Part shown: positions 10,429 through 23,700 of the stretch, piece after piece | Position numbering within the stretch: position 1 is the stretch's first letter | Layout: the number at the start of each line of letters is the position of its first letter | NCBI GenBank assembly: GCA_947623455.1 | Contig: OX392533.1 | Coordinates: 33,788,229-33,852,228, forward strand | Direction of reading: 5' to 3' | Source: Mimachlamys varia | Lineage: Eukaryota > Mollusca > Bivalvia > Pectinida > Pectinidae | Length of the DNA stretch: 64,000 bases | Translations under genes and position numbers: made by a program | Notes under the pieces: generated by a model | Seen by the model: only the letters and a program-made list of their open reading frames with translations | The model's database searches: none | What the model was told of the DNA's origin: nothing

Positions 10429-12420
10429 TCAACAGACAGATGCGCTTTCAAATAAGGTCAAAACGTTCACTAATACATAGCTTATTACAGCACCGATGAG
10501 TGAGCCTATCTGAGTTACCGCTCCACACCATATGAGGGCCCTCTTTCCTTCCTGCCTAAGAATGGAGGCGATTGACAACTTAGAAAACGTCATTAAGGAT
10601 CCCATAATTACCCAGGCCGATATCTGTAAAAAAAAAAAATTGTAAATTGACTGAAAGAAAACAGATCATAGTTCGTTTTTATTGATGTTTCAATGACAAA
10701 TGCTAGAACACATGCTAAATCGAAAATACCGAAACAAAGCCAGGAACCGAACTCAAATCGTTGGTATAAAAAAATCGGTTAAACTGAGGTCATAATATAA
10801 ACAAAACGCAACATTACACCCTAGACCCTAGAAAACGTAAAAGAGAATAAGACTCCGGAAGAGTTATCTAATATGATGTGATATGAAGATGGACAGTTTT
10901 GAGTATGCTCATTAGTGTGCTTACATATTGTGATTGAGAATAACGACTCGGTTCTCACGTTGTTGACTTCACATTTACTTGGATGTGACCATGCAAGATC
11001 TACATGTAAGTGTCGTCGATGAAACAGAACGCTTACTCTTTGGGAACACCTGGTATTTCTCTCGTGCTTTTTCAGGGGTCTCCATTATAATTTTACCTTT
11101 ATTCATATTTAGCCCTTAGTTTAATCGATTTTGAGTTAGGATTATGGTTTTTTAACGCTTCGGTATCCTCCATTGTTTCTACTACTTCATCGACGACACT
11201 CGCCATATGAATGTATGTCAAATATAAGTAAATACTTAACATCTCATATCCTCAAAGCAACTATCTTGCTTTTTTTGTGCGAGTACTTTCTATATTTAAA
11301 GAAGTAGACTTACCATTAGTGGTGGACCGGCCGCCTCATCGTACAACCAAGGAGTTGGACTTTGACTAGCCATAAGTATAATATAAGCTGATATTCCCGT
11401 TGCTATGGTTACAAAGACGGTGATAACCATTGTTGATGCAACCGGAAGTAGAAAGGCCACAGCACAAGTGACCGGATTAGCAATTTTGGAGAGTGTTACT
11501 GTCAAGTGATAGGCATCGTTTCCATACGGAATACATGAATACGACTGGACTCCCGATAAGACACCGTTAGTAAGACTGTTTATCACTGTAATTTGAGATA
11601 AATACAATGCAAATTTAGCAGAGCTGATGCTTTTGGAAGCTTCCTTCACAGTCAATTCAGTTTGTTCTCCGAGATCATACATTTCTTTATCGACGCTAAC
11701 TTTGTGGGTAACGTGTTCTTTCTTACAATAAGGGAGATAATTCAGTAACGTAAACGCCACACCACAAACCAGCATCATGCCACACAGAAAGAAACAAAAA
11801 TACTCGACTGGAAACGAAGGTTGTTGGTAGATTTGTTTTATATGAAAATAAGAAATATTTGTTGTCTGGTTTACATGAGATACATTTCGACAAGTCATCT
11901 TTCCCACTCCTTGTCCAAGGGCTACTAAACTAGGTAAAAGTCCACTGAGACCTTCTCCAATGTACAACGCTGTCATGTACTTGACATGAAACAATGCCAT
12001 AAATGGCAGGAATAACACAGACGACGTACAGTCAACGACCGAGAGGAAGAAATCGAGGACGAATAAGGCCACACTATGCTCCTCACCGAACAAGTTGGAA
12101 GTTTGGTCCCAGTAAAATGCCATAAGCACACACGCTGCCGCTCCGATAGTCAGGATTACATAAACAATGACTTTTTCATTGACTTTGTTCTTACAACACA
12201 GATATGCCAAAGTAACAAGGAGAGGGCCGATGTTCGCAAGTTGAATGATCACTGTCAGATACGACGGTAGTTTCCATCCCTCTGGTAAACTTGGCACCAT
12301 GATGGGTAGTTCTACCCAGACACCATTGACCGCTACCCATGACCCCACGCCGAATAATACAACAGTGAGGTACACGAAGAAATTAACATCACCATTACGA
12401 CAGGTATTGATACTCTTCAT
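10429..12420 (-). CDS. SLC52A3: Riboflavin transporter, solute carrier family 52 (member 3-like)
   Basis: Plasma-membrane riboflavin (vitamin B2) uptake transporter of the SLC52/RFVT family. Coding exons: 11314-12420 (369 codons) and 10429-10623 (64 codons plus TGA), giving 433 aa, close to family size. The exon-1 donor GTAAGT (11308-11313) and the acceptor before 10623 join in phase 0. The family signature GSWVAVNGVWVELP sits in the first membrane segment, followed by about ten more hydrophobic segments. A hydrophilic cytosolic loop lies near residues 240-280. The second exon ends with the typical ALIWCGAVTQIGSLIGA stretch. I start at the ATG at 12418-12420 because a splice acceptor (TTTTGCATTACAG) lies just upstream, at 12443, so the in-frame ATG at 12453 would be intronic. 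N-glycosylation sequons NVS, NQT and NIS occur in the central extracellular loop. The single coding intron contains a family B repeat. Member number is tentative. Confidence 0.93.
10985..11195 (+). repeat. Dispersed repeat family B copy in the SLC52 intron
   Basis: GTGTCGTCGATGAAACAGAA, GGGAACACCTGGTATT, TAGTTTAATCGATTTTGAGT and TTAACGCTTCGGTATCCTCC follow in family order. A facing partial copy appears around 10770-10860, and both copies at 10880-11000 and 34240-34340 share upstream text (GAGTATGCTCATTA, GACTCGGTTCT). The full unit is therefore longer than the conserved core. Confidence 0.7.
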
Positions 12421-12442
12421 CTTATAAAGTCGTTGATTAGTT

Positions 12443-14084
12443 CTGTAATGCAAAATTAAAGATACGTTATTAAATACAGGTCTTTCTAGAAAATACTATA
12501 CTAATATATGAAAACGTCACACTCACACGTAGCTAGTTCAATGCTGTATATGTAATTCTTAATGTTCGTGCTATTGAGAATCATTATGCATACTCATGAA
12601 ATATACATTATTATCAAAAGATCATGAAAAGTTGTTGATATTGTTACATAACACTTCGTCTCGGTTACTATTACAATCTTTACTGGTCGTATTTACCTCA
12701 ACAGATGTCTGTTGTTGATAAATATATTAAACCGGATATGGGAAGAGTATTCTTCTTGTCGTTCTATTGCTTTCATTTCATCATATCAAACATAACTATA
12801 CTGATATTAATATCGAACAATAAAAACGAAAAACTGTTACAGTATATCCTATTAACTTACATTATTATCAAAATCCTGCGTTTTAGAAGTACGATCGTCC
12901 AATCCTGTTCATATTTACTGTTTCCACATTGTATTGAGTAGATCCGGTTATCGGTGCCTCTGTTATCGTCGTTGTGTAGGGGAATGCCTGGTGTTGTAGT
13001 TATTTGTCTAGTATCACTTATACATATCGCTGTGTAAATAACGTCATCCAGATAGCGTTATGTAAATTAACCGGAACAGGCAGCCGATAAAGAACATGTC
13101 TGCTGACATACATATTAGTATCAGTTTATTTTTCACCATATTGTCTGCACAATTGACAAGTGATTGGTTACGTAAACAAATTTGGGTTTCACGTGTTGTT
13201 ACCTAGCTAGTCTTGTAAACGTGTTTATAGATTGGCACATTTTTTGTTCTCTTAAACTGAGACTTAACTACTTAACTTCGTAAGTTATATATTTACATTA
13301 ATTATAATTTCAGTATTATTTCTACAACAAATGAGGGAACGTATACGTATACGATGAACAATTTAAACACCTCACACATGTTACAGGTACATTAAATATG
13401 CTTTTGATATGTAAATATTAGATTCACTTTCGGTAAGAACGGGTTTTTTTCTGAAGAACAAGAATATAACGATGAAGTAGTGGTGTTATTCAATCAGAAA
13501 TACAGGTGATTGGTCAATATTTAGGACAGTAACAAGTTCGGATTCAAAGCCATGTTTTTAGAGAGAAAAAAGAGAATACAAAAGTGTCAACAATACCGTA
13601 ATCCGAACTTAAAATCGATTTAACTAGAAGCAAAATAGGAACAAATGAAAGATTTACATGGATACCCTCGTGAAAGTACAAGATAATAAGACAAGGTGTT
13701 CCGGAAGAGTAAACGTTGAACTATGATTCAGTCTTATGCGTAGGAAGTGATGTTGTAACATTGTATAAACAAAAAAAATTCATAGAATGTTTGATAAGTG
13801 TCATCTGGTTTTTATTACATATTGTTCACATCGAATTATTACTGTTATCATTTAACCATCTTGTTGATATATTTCTCAACTATATGTACCGTTTTTTATT
13901 ATTCTTTATATAATGCAGTGCAACTTCTCAAAACCGAACTTACATGGTTTTGTTTTGGAATTGTTTCTTCTTTATTATAAAAATAAAAGATTAAATTGAT
14001 CTACTGAATTCCGAATACTGAACCGATTTTGTGTCCGAAATGGTTAAAATTGACTCAAAATTACTTCTGTAAACAGGCCTTACC
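12443..14084. other. 5' region / first intron of the SLC52 gene
   Basis: An acceptor at 12443 shows that at least one noncoding exon lies upstream on the minus strand. A perfect donor (CAG followed by GTAAGG) at 14078-14086 is a candidate end of that 5' UTR exon. Its promoter would then lie just above ~14,100. A family B repeat sits at 13585-13720. No other coding exon is seen; the short plus-strand frames at 12705-12941 and 13716-13980 are AT-rich and unsupported. Confidence 0.3.
13585..13720 (-). repeat. Dispersed repeat family B copy, reverse orientation
   Basis: GTCAACAATACCGTAATCCG, AATCGATTTAACTAGAAGCA, AAATAGGAACAAATGAAAGA and GGTGTTCCGGAAGAGTAAAC are the reverse complements, in order, of the 23850 copy. 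Confidence 0.75.
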
Positions 14085-14380
14085 TGAGGGAACATAGTCC
14101 GACCAGACACCGTGAAATAATCTCCTTTGACCTTTGTAAGCATGGTGTCTCGTGGACATACGCGCCTGGTACATGTAGGTACATTTGCACCTTTTCCGAT
14201 AGGAGAGTTTAATTATTTAATCATATCGACCTTAACATACATGAAATAACCGATATTGTCATTGTTTTAAATAAAATTGATCATACTTCATTTATGCTGC
14301 CAATTTGGTTTAATACTATTATAAAATAAGTATGTTATTATGAAGTGCATGTTACTTAAGTCGTGATACATAGAATCTTA

Positions 14381-14386
14381 TTTATT
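14381..14386 (-). terminator. Candidate poly(A) signal of the PMT gene
   Basis: TTTATT on the plus strand reads AATAAA on the minus strand, about 335 nt past the PMT stop codon. The hexamer is common in AT-rich DNA, so this is only a candidate. Confidence 0.3.
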
Positions 14387-14718
14387 TTTCTATGTCATCA
14401 ATCAAGTTACAAATTTATTCAAAAATATATATGAACACCTGGATTACGCGTGTTTCAAATTTGATAAGTTCCATGATTTATAGTAACATGAAGACTCGCA
14501 TTAAGTAATTGATTGAAAGAATAGGTGATGATTTGTTGACTGGCAGCTAAGATGATGACAATTAATCATAGATAACTTATCAAGAGTAATCCAAGATTTA
14601 AAACTAAAGATGATCATCATATCGAGTGTGTAATGTTGATATAAAAAGAACGATTAAAAGCTATAATTTCACTATATACAGCTGTCTTCATATCTATCGC
14701 GATCAATTACAAATCTGT

Positions 14719-17700
14719 TTACGATAATTGCTTTTCTGCATAGAAAATCACCCAAGAATTACCACTTCTTAGCTTATTAACTATCGTTCTCCTTACTGTA
14801 AGTGTATCTACACTTTCAGCATTAGATTGTTCCTGAAATAAAAAATGGAAATAATAAGACCTATATAAACTAGTTTCAAGTTTCAGTAATTGTTTCAAAA
14901 TTTGAATAGCTGTACATCTAATTAACAAGTGCATATACCTTTACTACTTGAAATATCAACATTTAAGCAAATATATATTAGATATACTCTACCAGGAAAT
15001 TTACCTTTGCACGCGTGAATACCTTGTGTAGCCTATCTTATGTATAACCTGTTATCATGAACACTTTGAAAACCTTCTACATTTGACATAATTGTGTTTC
15101 ATAAACACATACACATGCAGAATATGAAACGATTTGGTTGATTGATTCATAGCAAACAATATTGGATCAAGTAGGCATTTACAATTTATAGGATGAATCA
15201 ATCGGAAAACTTTAAGAATTTGAAGAAAAATTATTTTCGGTGCAAAGTGTATGTTATAATTATAGTAGATAAAAACAGTAACAAATTAAAAACAAAATGT
15301 TTACCTTTACAACAAGCAATTCCCGTTCCAGTGCCCTTAAAATATCGTCTGTTTTATCTATTGATGATACGTTAATGAATCCTGCTTCTTTCAGCATGTC
15401 AGTTACTGCCCCCGACGATAGCACCTGTAACAGAAAACCGCCATTGAAACAAATGTTCTAAGATTCTAATATCAAGAATACATTTGTATAGTAATGTATG
15501 CCAGTTAATTCGGAAGGATTGGTATAGAGGAGCAGATCAATATACCCTAGTCAATTAAGTAGGAAACGTTCCGCTTTCAAAGATAGGGAAACTGTATCAA
15601 CTTTTGTAAACATACGTGAAAACATCAGATCGTGTAATGAAACAAACGAAAGGTGACGGCCAGGCAGATATATTGTAGAATCATTTAACATGTATACATG
15701 ACACCAGGTCAACAACGGTTATAAAGTTACACTATAATAAACTATATAATAAACTATAATATAACTATTATAAATAACCCAGTGTAATGGTTATAAAAAT
15801 GTCATGTGGAATTGTTTGAAACATGAATAACTGCAATTGCAATCAAATCCGTATGACTACCTTGTTTGGAATGTTACTGTTATGGTCAAGTTCCTCCTCA
15901 AACACATCATTATCCAAGTCTATATCATCCATGTCATCGTCTATGCAGTATTCAGACACCAACAATCTTCCTCCATCCTTCATGAAGTCCTAGCAAACAT
16001 AAAGGTATATCATATTATACATACAATAGTTTACTGTAAATGCCCAGCGTTTAAGTTTTACAATTGATTTGGCACTTATTCGTGATTGCGCTAATAAAAG
16101 TTTGTGGATGTAAATTATATTGTACATGTTGTGTAATTTCATTAATGCGTATCTCTGTTAAAACGTGGCAACATGTTTATTTTTTGTCAGCAAACAAAAT
16201 ACATGTAACTTTTGAAATAGAAAACGATCCATAGCTTTGTTTTCACACTGAGCACACACCCCGAATCTGTTTGCGCAGCACTGAGTATTTTTTTTTATTT
16301 TTTGTTTCCAAAGAAACTGTAACACAACGCTTCTGCTAACGTTATGTAGGAGAGCAAGTAACCAAGTAATCAGTTTAAGTCCATTGCATGGAAATCTCAA
16401 TTATATGTTTATATATATATTTACTAATAGCGGTTATATGAAAATGAAACAAACATATAACAAACAAACAAAATGTATACATAACCTTAACTTACATATA
16501 ATCGTCGGAGCACTGGCGGTATATCCTTTATTTCTCCGATGACGTCACGGCTGTGTATGACGTCAAATGATTCGGGGTCATGTATACGTCTCGTGATGGA
16601 TGCTACCTCAAACTGTACATGCTAAAAGTCAAGTAGATAATGTTTTACAAATCGACGTGTTTCTGCTGAAGGAAGTGTGCAAAACTGACAATTTTGTATT
16701 TGTGTAGCCGCAAAAACACCCTTGAAAACATCCCTTCTGCTTATGTTACGTACGTGATCAAGTAAGACGCGGTAAATCGATCTTAACTACAGTAAGTATG
16801 CACACTCATCAGGGTGGTCGGGTTGTGCAATGGATGCCGCATTTACCTTTCAATAAGACAACAGGGTTCAACGCCCTGAGTGGACGTGAATAAGTCACCT
16901 GCCCGACCACGTGGAAATGAACAATTATAGCGAGATACATAAGCTGAAGCTATTACACGAAGTGAAATTATGATATTTACCTGCGTCACACCAGCTTCCT
17001 TTACTCTTTCCCGGCCAATGTTTACTACAGTCGACGATGAATCACTCGCCACAACATTAACGCCATACGTCTGATTGAGAATAAAATTGAGATAATAACT
17101 AGCAAAGTTATAACTATCAGACAATTATTTCACCGGGTAAGATAAACTTTTCACAAGATAAGCTGAACATTTTACCAGGTAAGATGAACATTTCACCAGG
17201 TAAGATGAACATTTTACCAGGTACAATGAAGATTTTACCAGGTAAGCTGAACATTTCATCAGGTAAGATGAACATTTCATGAGGTAAGCTGAACATTTCA
17301 CAAGGTTATATGAATATTTCACCAGGTTATATGAACATTTCGTCGGGTAAACTGAAAATTTTACCAGCTACAATGAACATTTTACCAGGTAAATTGAACA
17401 TTCACCAAGTGAGATGAACATATGACCAAGTGAGAAGAACATTTGACCAGGTAAGCTGAACATTTCACCGGGTGAGATGAACATTTCACCAGGTGAGATG
17501 AACATTTCACCAGGTGAGATGAACATTTCACCAGGTAAGCTGAAAATTTCACTAGGTAAGCTGAACATTTCACCAGGTAAGCTGAATATTATACCAGGTA
17601 CAATGAAGATTTTACCAGGTAAGCTGAACATTTCATGAGGTAAGCTGAACATTTCACCAGGTAAACTGAACACTATACAAGTTGAGTTGAACATTTCACC

Positions 17701-20700
17701 AGGTAAGATGAACATTTCACAAGGTAAGCTGAACATTTCACCAGGTAAGCTGAATATTATACCAGGTACAATGAAGATTTTACCAGGTAAGCTGAACATT
17801 TCATGAGGTAAGCTGAACATTTCACCAGGTAAACTGAACACTATACAAGTTGAGTTGAACATTTCACCAGGTAAGATGAACATTTCACAAGGTAAAATGA
17901 ACATTTCGTCGGGTAAGCTGAAAATTTTACCAGGTACAATGAACATTTTACCAGGTACAATGAACATTTTACCAGTACAATGAACATTTTACCAGGTAAG
18001 CTGAACATTTCACCAGGTAAGCTGAACATTATACCAGGTACAATGAAGATTTTACCAGGTAAGATGAACATTTCACCAGGTAAGCTGAACACTATACAAG
18101 TTGAGTTGAACATTTTACCAGGTAAGCTGAACATTTCACCAGGTAAACTGAACACTATACAAGTTGAGTTGAACATTTCACCAGGTAAGATGAACATTTC
18201 ACAAGGTTAAATGAACATTTCGTCGGGTAAACTGAAAATGTTACCAGGTACAATGAACATTTTACCAGTACAATGAACATTTTACCAGATAAATTGAACA
18301 TTTCACCTAGTGAGAAGAACATTTGACCAGGTAAGCTGAACATTTCACCGGGTGAGATGAACATTTCACCAGGTAAGCTGAAAATTTCACTAGGTAAGCT
18401 GAACATTTCACCAGGTAAGCTGAACATTATACCAGGTACAATGAAGATTTTACCAGGTAAGCTGAACATTTCACCAGGTAAGCTGAACATTTCATGAGGT
18501 AAGCTGAACATTTCACCAGGTAAACTGAACACTATACAAGTTGAGTTGAACATTTCACCAGGTAAGATGAACATTTCACAAGGTTAAATGAACATTTCGT
18601 CGGGTAAACTGAAAATGTTACCAGGTACAATGAACATTTTACCAGTACAATGAACATTTTACCAGATAAATTGAACATTTCACCTAGTGAGAAGAACATT
18701 TGACCAGGTAAGCTGAACATTTCACCGGGTGAGATGAACATTTCACCAGGTAAGCTGAAAATTTCACTAGGTAAGCTGAACATTTCACCAGGTAAGCTGA
18801 ACATTATACCAGGTACAATGAAGATTTTACCAGGTAAGCTGAACATTTCACCAGGTAAGCTGAACATTTCATGAGGTAAGCTGAACATTTCACCAGGTAA
18901 GCTGAACACTATACAAGTTGAGTAGAACATTTCACCAGGTAAGATGAACATTTCGCAAGGTAAAATGAACATTTCGTCGGGTAAACTGAAAATTTTACCA
19001 GGTACAATGAACATTTTACCAGGTAAGCTGAACATTTCACCAAGTGAGAAGAACATTTCACCAGGTGAAATGAACATTTCACCAGGTGAGATGAACATTT
19101 CACCAGGTGAGATGAACATTTCACCAGGTGAGATGAACATTTCACCAGGTGAGATGAACATTTCACCAGGTGAGATGAACATTTGACCAGATAAGCTGAA
19201 CATTTCACCAGGTGAGATGAACATTGTACCAGGTGAGATGAACATTTCACCAAGTGAGATGAACATTTCACCAGGTGAGATGAACATTTCACCAGATAAG
19301 CTGAACATTTCACCAGGTGAGATGAACATTTCACTAAGTGAGAAGAACATTTGACCAGGTGAGATGAACATTTCACCAGGTGAGATGAACATTTCACCAG
19401 GTGAGATGAACATTTCACCGGGTGAGATGAACATTTCACCAGGTGAGATGAACATTTCACCAGGTGAGATGAACATTTCACCAGGTGAGATGAACATTTC
19501 ACCAGGTGAGATGAACATTTCACCAGGTGAGATGAACATTTCACCAGGTGAGATGAACATTTGACCAGATAGGCTGAACATTTCACCAGGTGAGATGAAC
19601 ATTGTACCAGGTGAGATGAACATTTCACCAAGTGAGATGAACATTTCACCAGGTGAGATGAACATTTGACCAGATAAGCTGAACATTTCACCAGGTGAGA
19701 TGAACATTTCACCAGGTGAGATGAACATTTCACCAGGTGAGATGAACATTGTACCAGGTACACTGATCATTTCACAAGGATCACTGTTAATAGGAGTTTA
19801 TTCATCGTTATTATTAAAGAAATAAATAGGGTTTATCAATAAAGATGTTCTAATCAAATTATTGTCGAATTGCAGAATTATTTTGACATTTTCTGTTTAT
19901 ATGCACTATGTTAATCGGGGTCAGTATCCCATCCTATACTTTTGTGAACGTAAGATTAGATACATTTAAATCAGTATCGCTTTTGTCACCTTTTTGGTTT
20001 TCAATACCTGACATGGTTAGTAGAACCTGCACAGAGATAAACAACATTAATTGATACTACTCCCACCACTAGCTGACTGTGTGTACTTTGACATTAAACC
20101 TCACCTTTGCGATATGTATGCCAAAACCTCCGGCTTCACAACTAAAGTCTAGTACCCGCTGACCTTGTTGAAGGTTGAGCATTTCTGCCGTCATCTGTAA
20201 ATAATAAATAATCAGAGAATACTAAAGCGTCAACAAAACCATAATCCGTACTCAAAATCGATTAAACTAGAAGCGAAATAGGAACAAAAGAAAGATTTAC
20301 ACGAAGACTCTCGTAAACATACGCGATCTAACTCGGTTTAAAAATGCAAATAACTTTAACAAATGTGTGTTACTAATTATAACAACTAATACAGAACAAC
20401 TAATTCCGTTGACATTGTATTCAGCAATAAGGCATTTCAAGTGGTATATATATATATCACGTTACATATGCGGTTCTTATTCTTCTTATTATACATAAAC
20501 AAATATACGGACACTCCTACTGAACAAAAATGATGTCTGAGTACGAAATCCGAATATTCCTTCAATGAAATACATGTGTGATAAATAAAACCTTTGCTAT
20601 TTCGAATCCTCCAGTTTTCACAAATCCTCTTCCCACCATCTCCTCTCGGCGTAATATGTAACTAGTTTCCGATTCTCTTTGTTCCTTGAGTTGAGAGAGC

Positions 20701-23700
20701 GACATAAAGTCATCACTGGTATCATATTCCCGTCTCACCTTCTGTATTAGCCATACTAGTTGATTCTCATTGTTTTTTACCTGCCATAAAAAAATATTTT
20801 AAGTTTTCCATATTTTTTTCAAACTGGAGAATTGCAGAACGAGATAATGGATCAATGGAATATGCAAATCAATTTAGCTGGTAAATTAATGTATGCATTT
20901 GTTGTCGATTGCATTTCTTTATTGCGACTGAGTATGTATTACATCAATTATTAAAAAAATCAAATATTATGCATGAATATTATGAGCGTCCTTTAATATT
21001 TATCTTTCAAAATACAAATGGCCGTAGTGTTCACATTTCCCATATCAATGCATACTATTTTTATTAACATTTGCTCAATTCAATAAATGAATATTATCTG
21101 CGGAAATGATTTTCATAGAGTATGTAACACATGGTTTACTTATGACGTCATAGATTAATTTTGTTCCCTATAGTGTTTAATGTAATATGAATGAAACCAA
21201 ACTCCGTTCATACCGGTATGAATGTTAAAGACACTCCCGTTCATTCCCTTAATATGAACTACCTTGATATATGTATCGACCGATTTAGAGAGGACCATTT
21301 CAAAGCCGTAAAATGCTTGCCCGTCTTCCGTGGGGATGGTCACACTAGCGAACAGGGATTCGTACACCACGGGATCTCTGTAGTATGTAGGATTAATTGT
21401 CCGTACTTTGCTTCCTGGAAATACAGATATAATAATTAAATTGGGTTACGCTAATGTTAGTTTAACAAATACAAATGCACCTTCCTGGGAGATATTTTTA
21501 AAAACAAAAGTACATCGCATGAAAATATAACTGGTAATAGATTGAAAGGTTCTTCCTATACATTATACATATTTTATAAAACGTCTACCCTAAAAATAAA
21601 AAAGCAAAGTATTGTCTGCCTGAGAAATACAAGGGAGGTGACTCTTAAACAAGTTATTTCAAATTACAGCTACGTTTTAAAAACGTGTTTATAAATACAT
21701 TCTGCAGGTAGCAAGTCTCGTGTCGAAAGTAATAAACCTTGGTATCTGTTTCGTATGTTATATATATACATATGTCAGTTGTAGATGCGTGTCGCATTTA
21801 TCCAGGTAATTCCTAGCTTGTATTGAGCCAAATCCGGGTCTCGTTCTCTTTCCACGTTGTTCTCAATATTGACGTTGTTTGTTTATTTAATGCTAATACA
21901 AGACACCAATATGCAGAAAATGATTAAATTCTGTGAAAGAAACCTAATTATTCAAAACACATTCATGTGCCACTTAGGTTAAATACGCTTCACTATATGT
22001 AGTGTAGCACCTCTTCTATAATTTGGATCTGAAATAGTTGTAAAGCCATCGGACCAGTAGACTACCGTTTACCAGGTTGCTGGATTGTTTTTTTGCCGAT
22101 AAATATACTAGTTGTTCATCATTATTGTACCTAACAATGAATAAGAGTGTACAATTTCTTAAACATGCCATTCTAAGATACTTTGCACAAATGCTGTTTT
22201 ATTTCACAAGAAAAACTCATATAATCTTCCATTTTCTCTTCTATCAGTAACAAATTCATTCAAAGTTTAGTCTTGTCGCGTACATTAGTACGATTTGACA
22301 GATATCATAAAAACTAAAAACCAACTTTAAATGAATGATGAATGATAGTTATATTTGTTCATGTATAAGGTAGAATCCAAGAGGAGACATACCGGACTGT
22401 TGTAGACAAGATTCCCTACAAAACATGTATCCGTCCGTTCGTAGCCAGGACAACGACTTCTTTAAGAAGTGAGCGAGTTCGTCATTATCTAGATACATGT
22501 ACAGCCAATTAGAAAACACCAAATCCCATTCATCAGCGTTTAACTCCATATCCATCACATCCGCCGCCAGGTAATCTATGTTTGTCAGGTTTTTGTTGAT
22601 TTCCCGATTCTTTTCTATAAAGTTCTCCATAAAATCTACAGCCAGTACCTTCCTCGCTGTCTGTGCCAGGTGTGTTGTGAATCGACTGTTAAAGTTAATA
22701 AAAACATCAGTAATTCAGTATTGTCTAAAGATAGCATCTCAATTTGAGATTTGAGAAAATATCATGAATAAAATGAAGGGCTCGTTCTGGATACGATAGT
22801 CATATGAAACCGTGTATACATTTTTATTTCTACAGTCAATTATTTCGGGTATACAAAGGATTCTAGGAGGATATGATGGATGCCTTGTTTCCACGAACAT
22901 TGAGTAAATTATTAGTACTTCTCGCTTAACTATGACTTTGGAAAACGATAACTTATGTTTATATGATATTGTATGGAGTGAACAAAAGAGTTTAACTGGA
23001 CAAATTATGTTGAGTAACAGTTGAAAATCTCAACAAAATCTTCAGTATTTCCTGAACGCAATAGACCGACATGTATTTACCCTATGCCCGCCCCGAGTTC
23101 AACAACATCTAAGTTATCATATTTGGGTAAATATGACAGTATCTCGGGGAGCTCATCTTTACTGAGTTCCTCCGCGTCGTTGTCGAGCATCATTTCTTGC
23201 ATTGATGCATCCTTAGAATGTTCATTCCAGTACTCTTTCATCGACGATATCGTTCCATCTACAACAGCAATGTCAAGGACATATAAATAACCTGGTTTAA
23301 CCTTTTATCAGAAACCATTTCAATTCAATCATGCATAGACGCAATGACATCATTGTATATGCCTGGCACACTCCAGTGATGTAATTTACAGAAATCTTCC
23401 GAAATCAACATACGTGTGGCCTTGACCGCTGTTATATGCGTTGCCCGAGAGTCGTTAATGTATGTGTCGAAGAAAACACATACATAGCAGAAAAGTATAC
23501 ATATATAAATATAAAAACTTAATTTATTCTAAAACAACAATGAAACAAGTTGTTCAATTTATATAATGCATTCTTGTTGGCTCGGACTTTAACGCTAGGT
23601 GGATCGTATTGTGGGAGGAAACTGGAGTACCCGTAGAGAAACCCACGTGGTTGGGCAGGTGAACCCATACCTTCTCACGTCCGATCGGGATTTCGAACAA

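Noticed and set aside
17368..19770. Long open frames (up to 412 codons) encoding MFISPGE-type heptapeptide repeats, like a silk or shell-matrix protein
   Set aside because: The 21-bp period keeps frames open on both strands and in several frames at once. There is no signal peptide, promoter or splice link, and the array lies inside a PMT intron.
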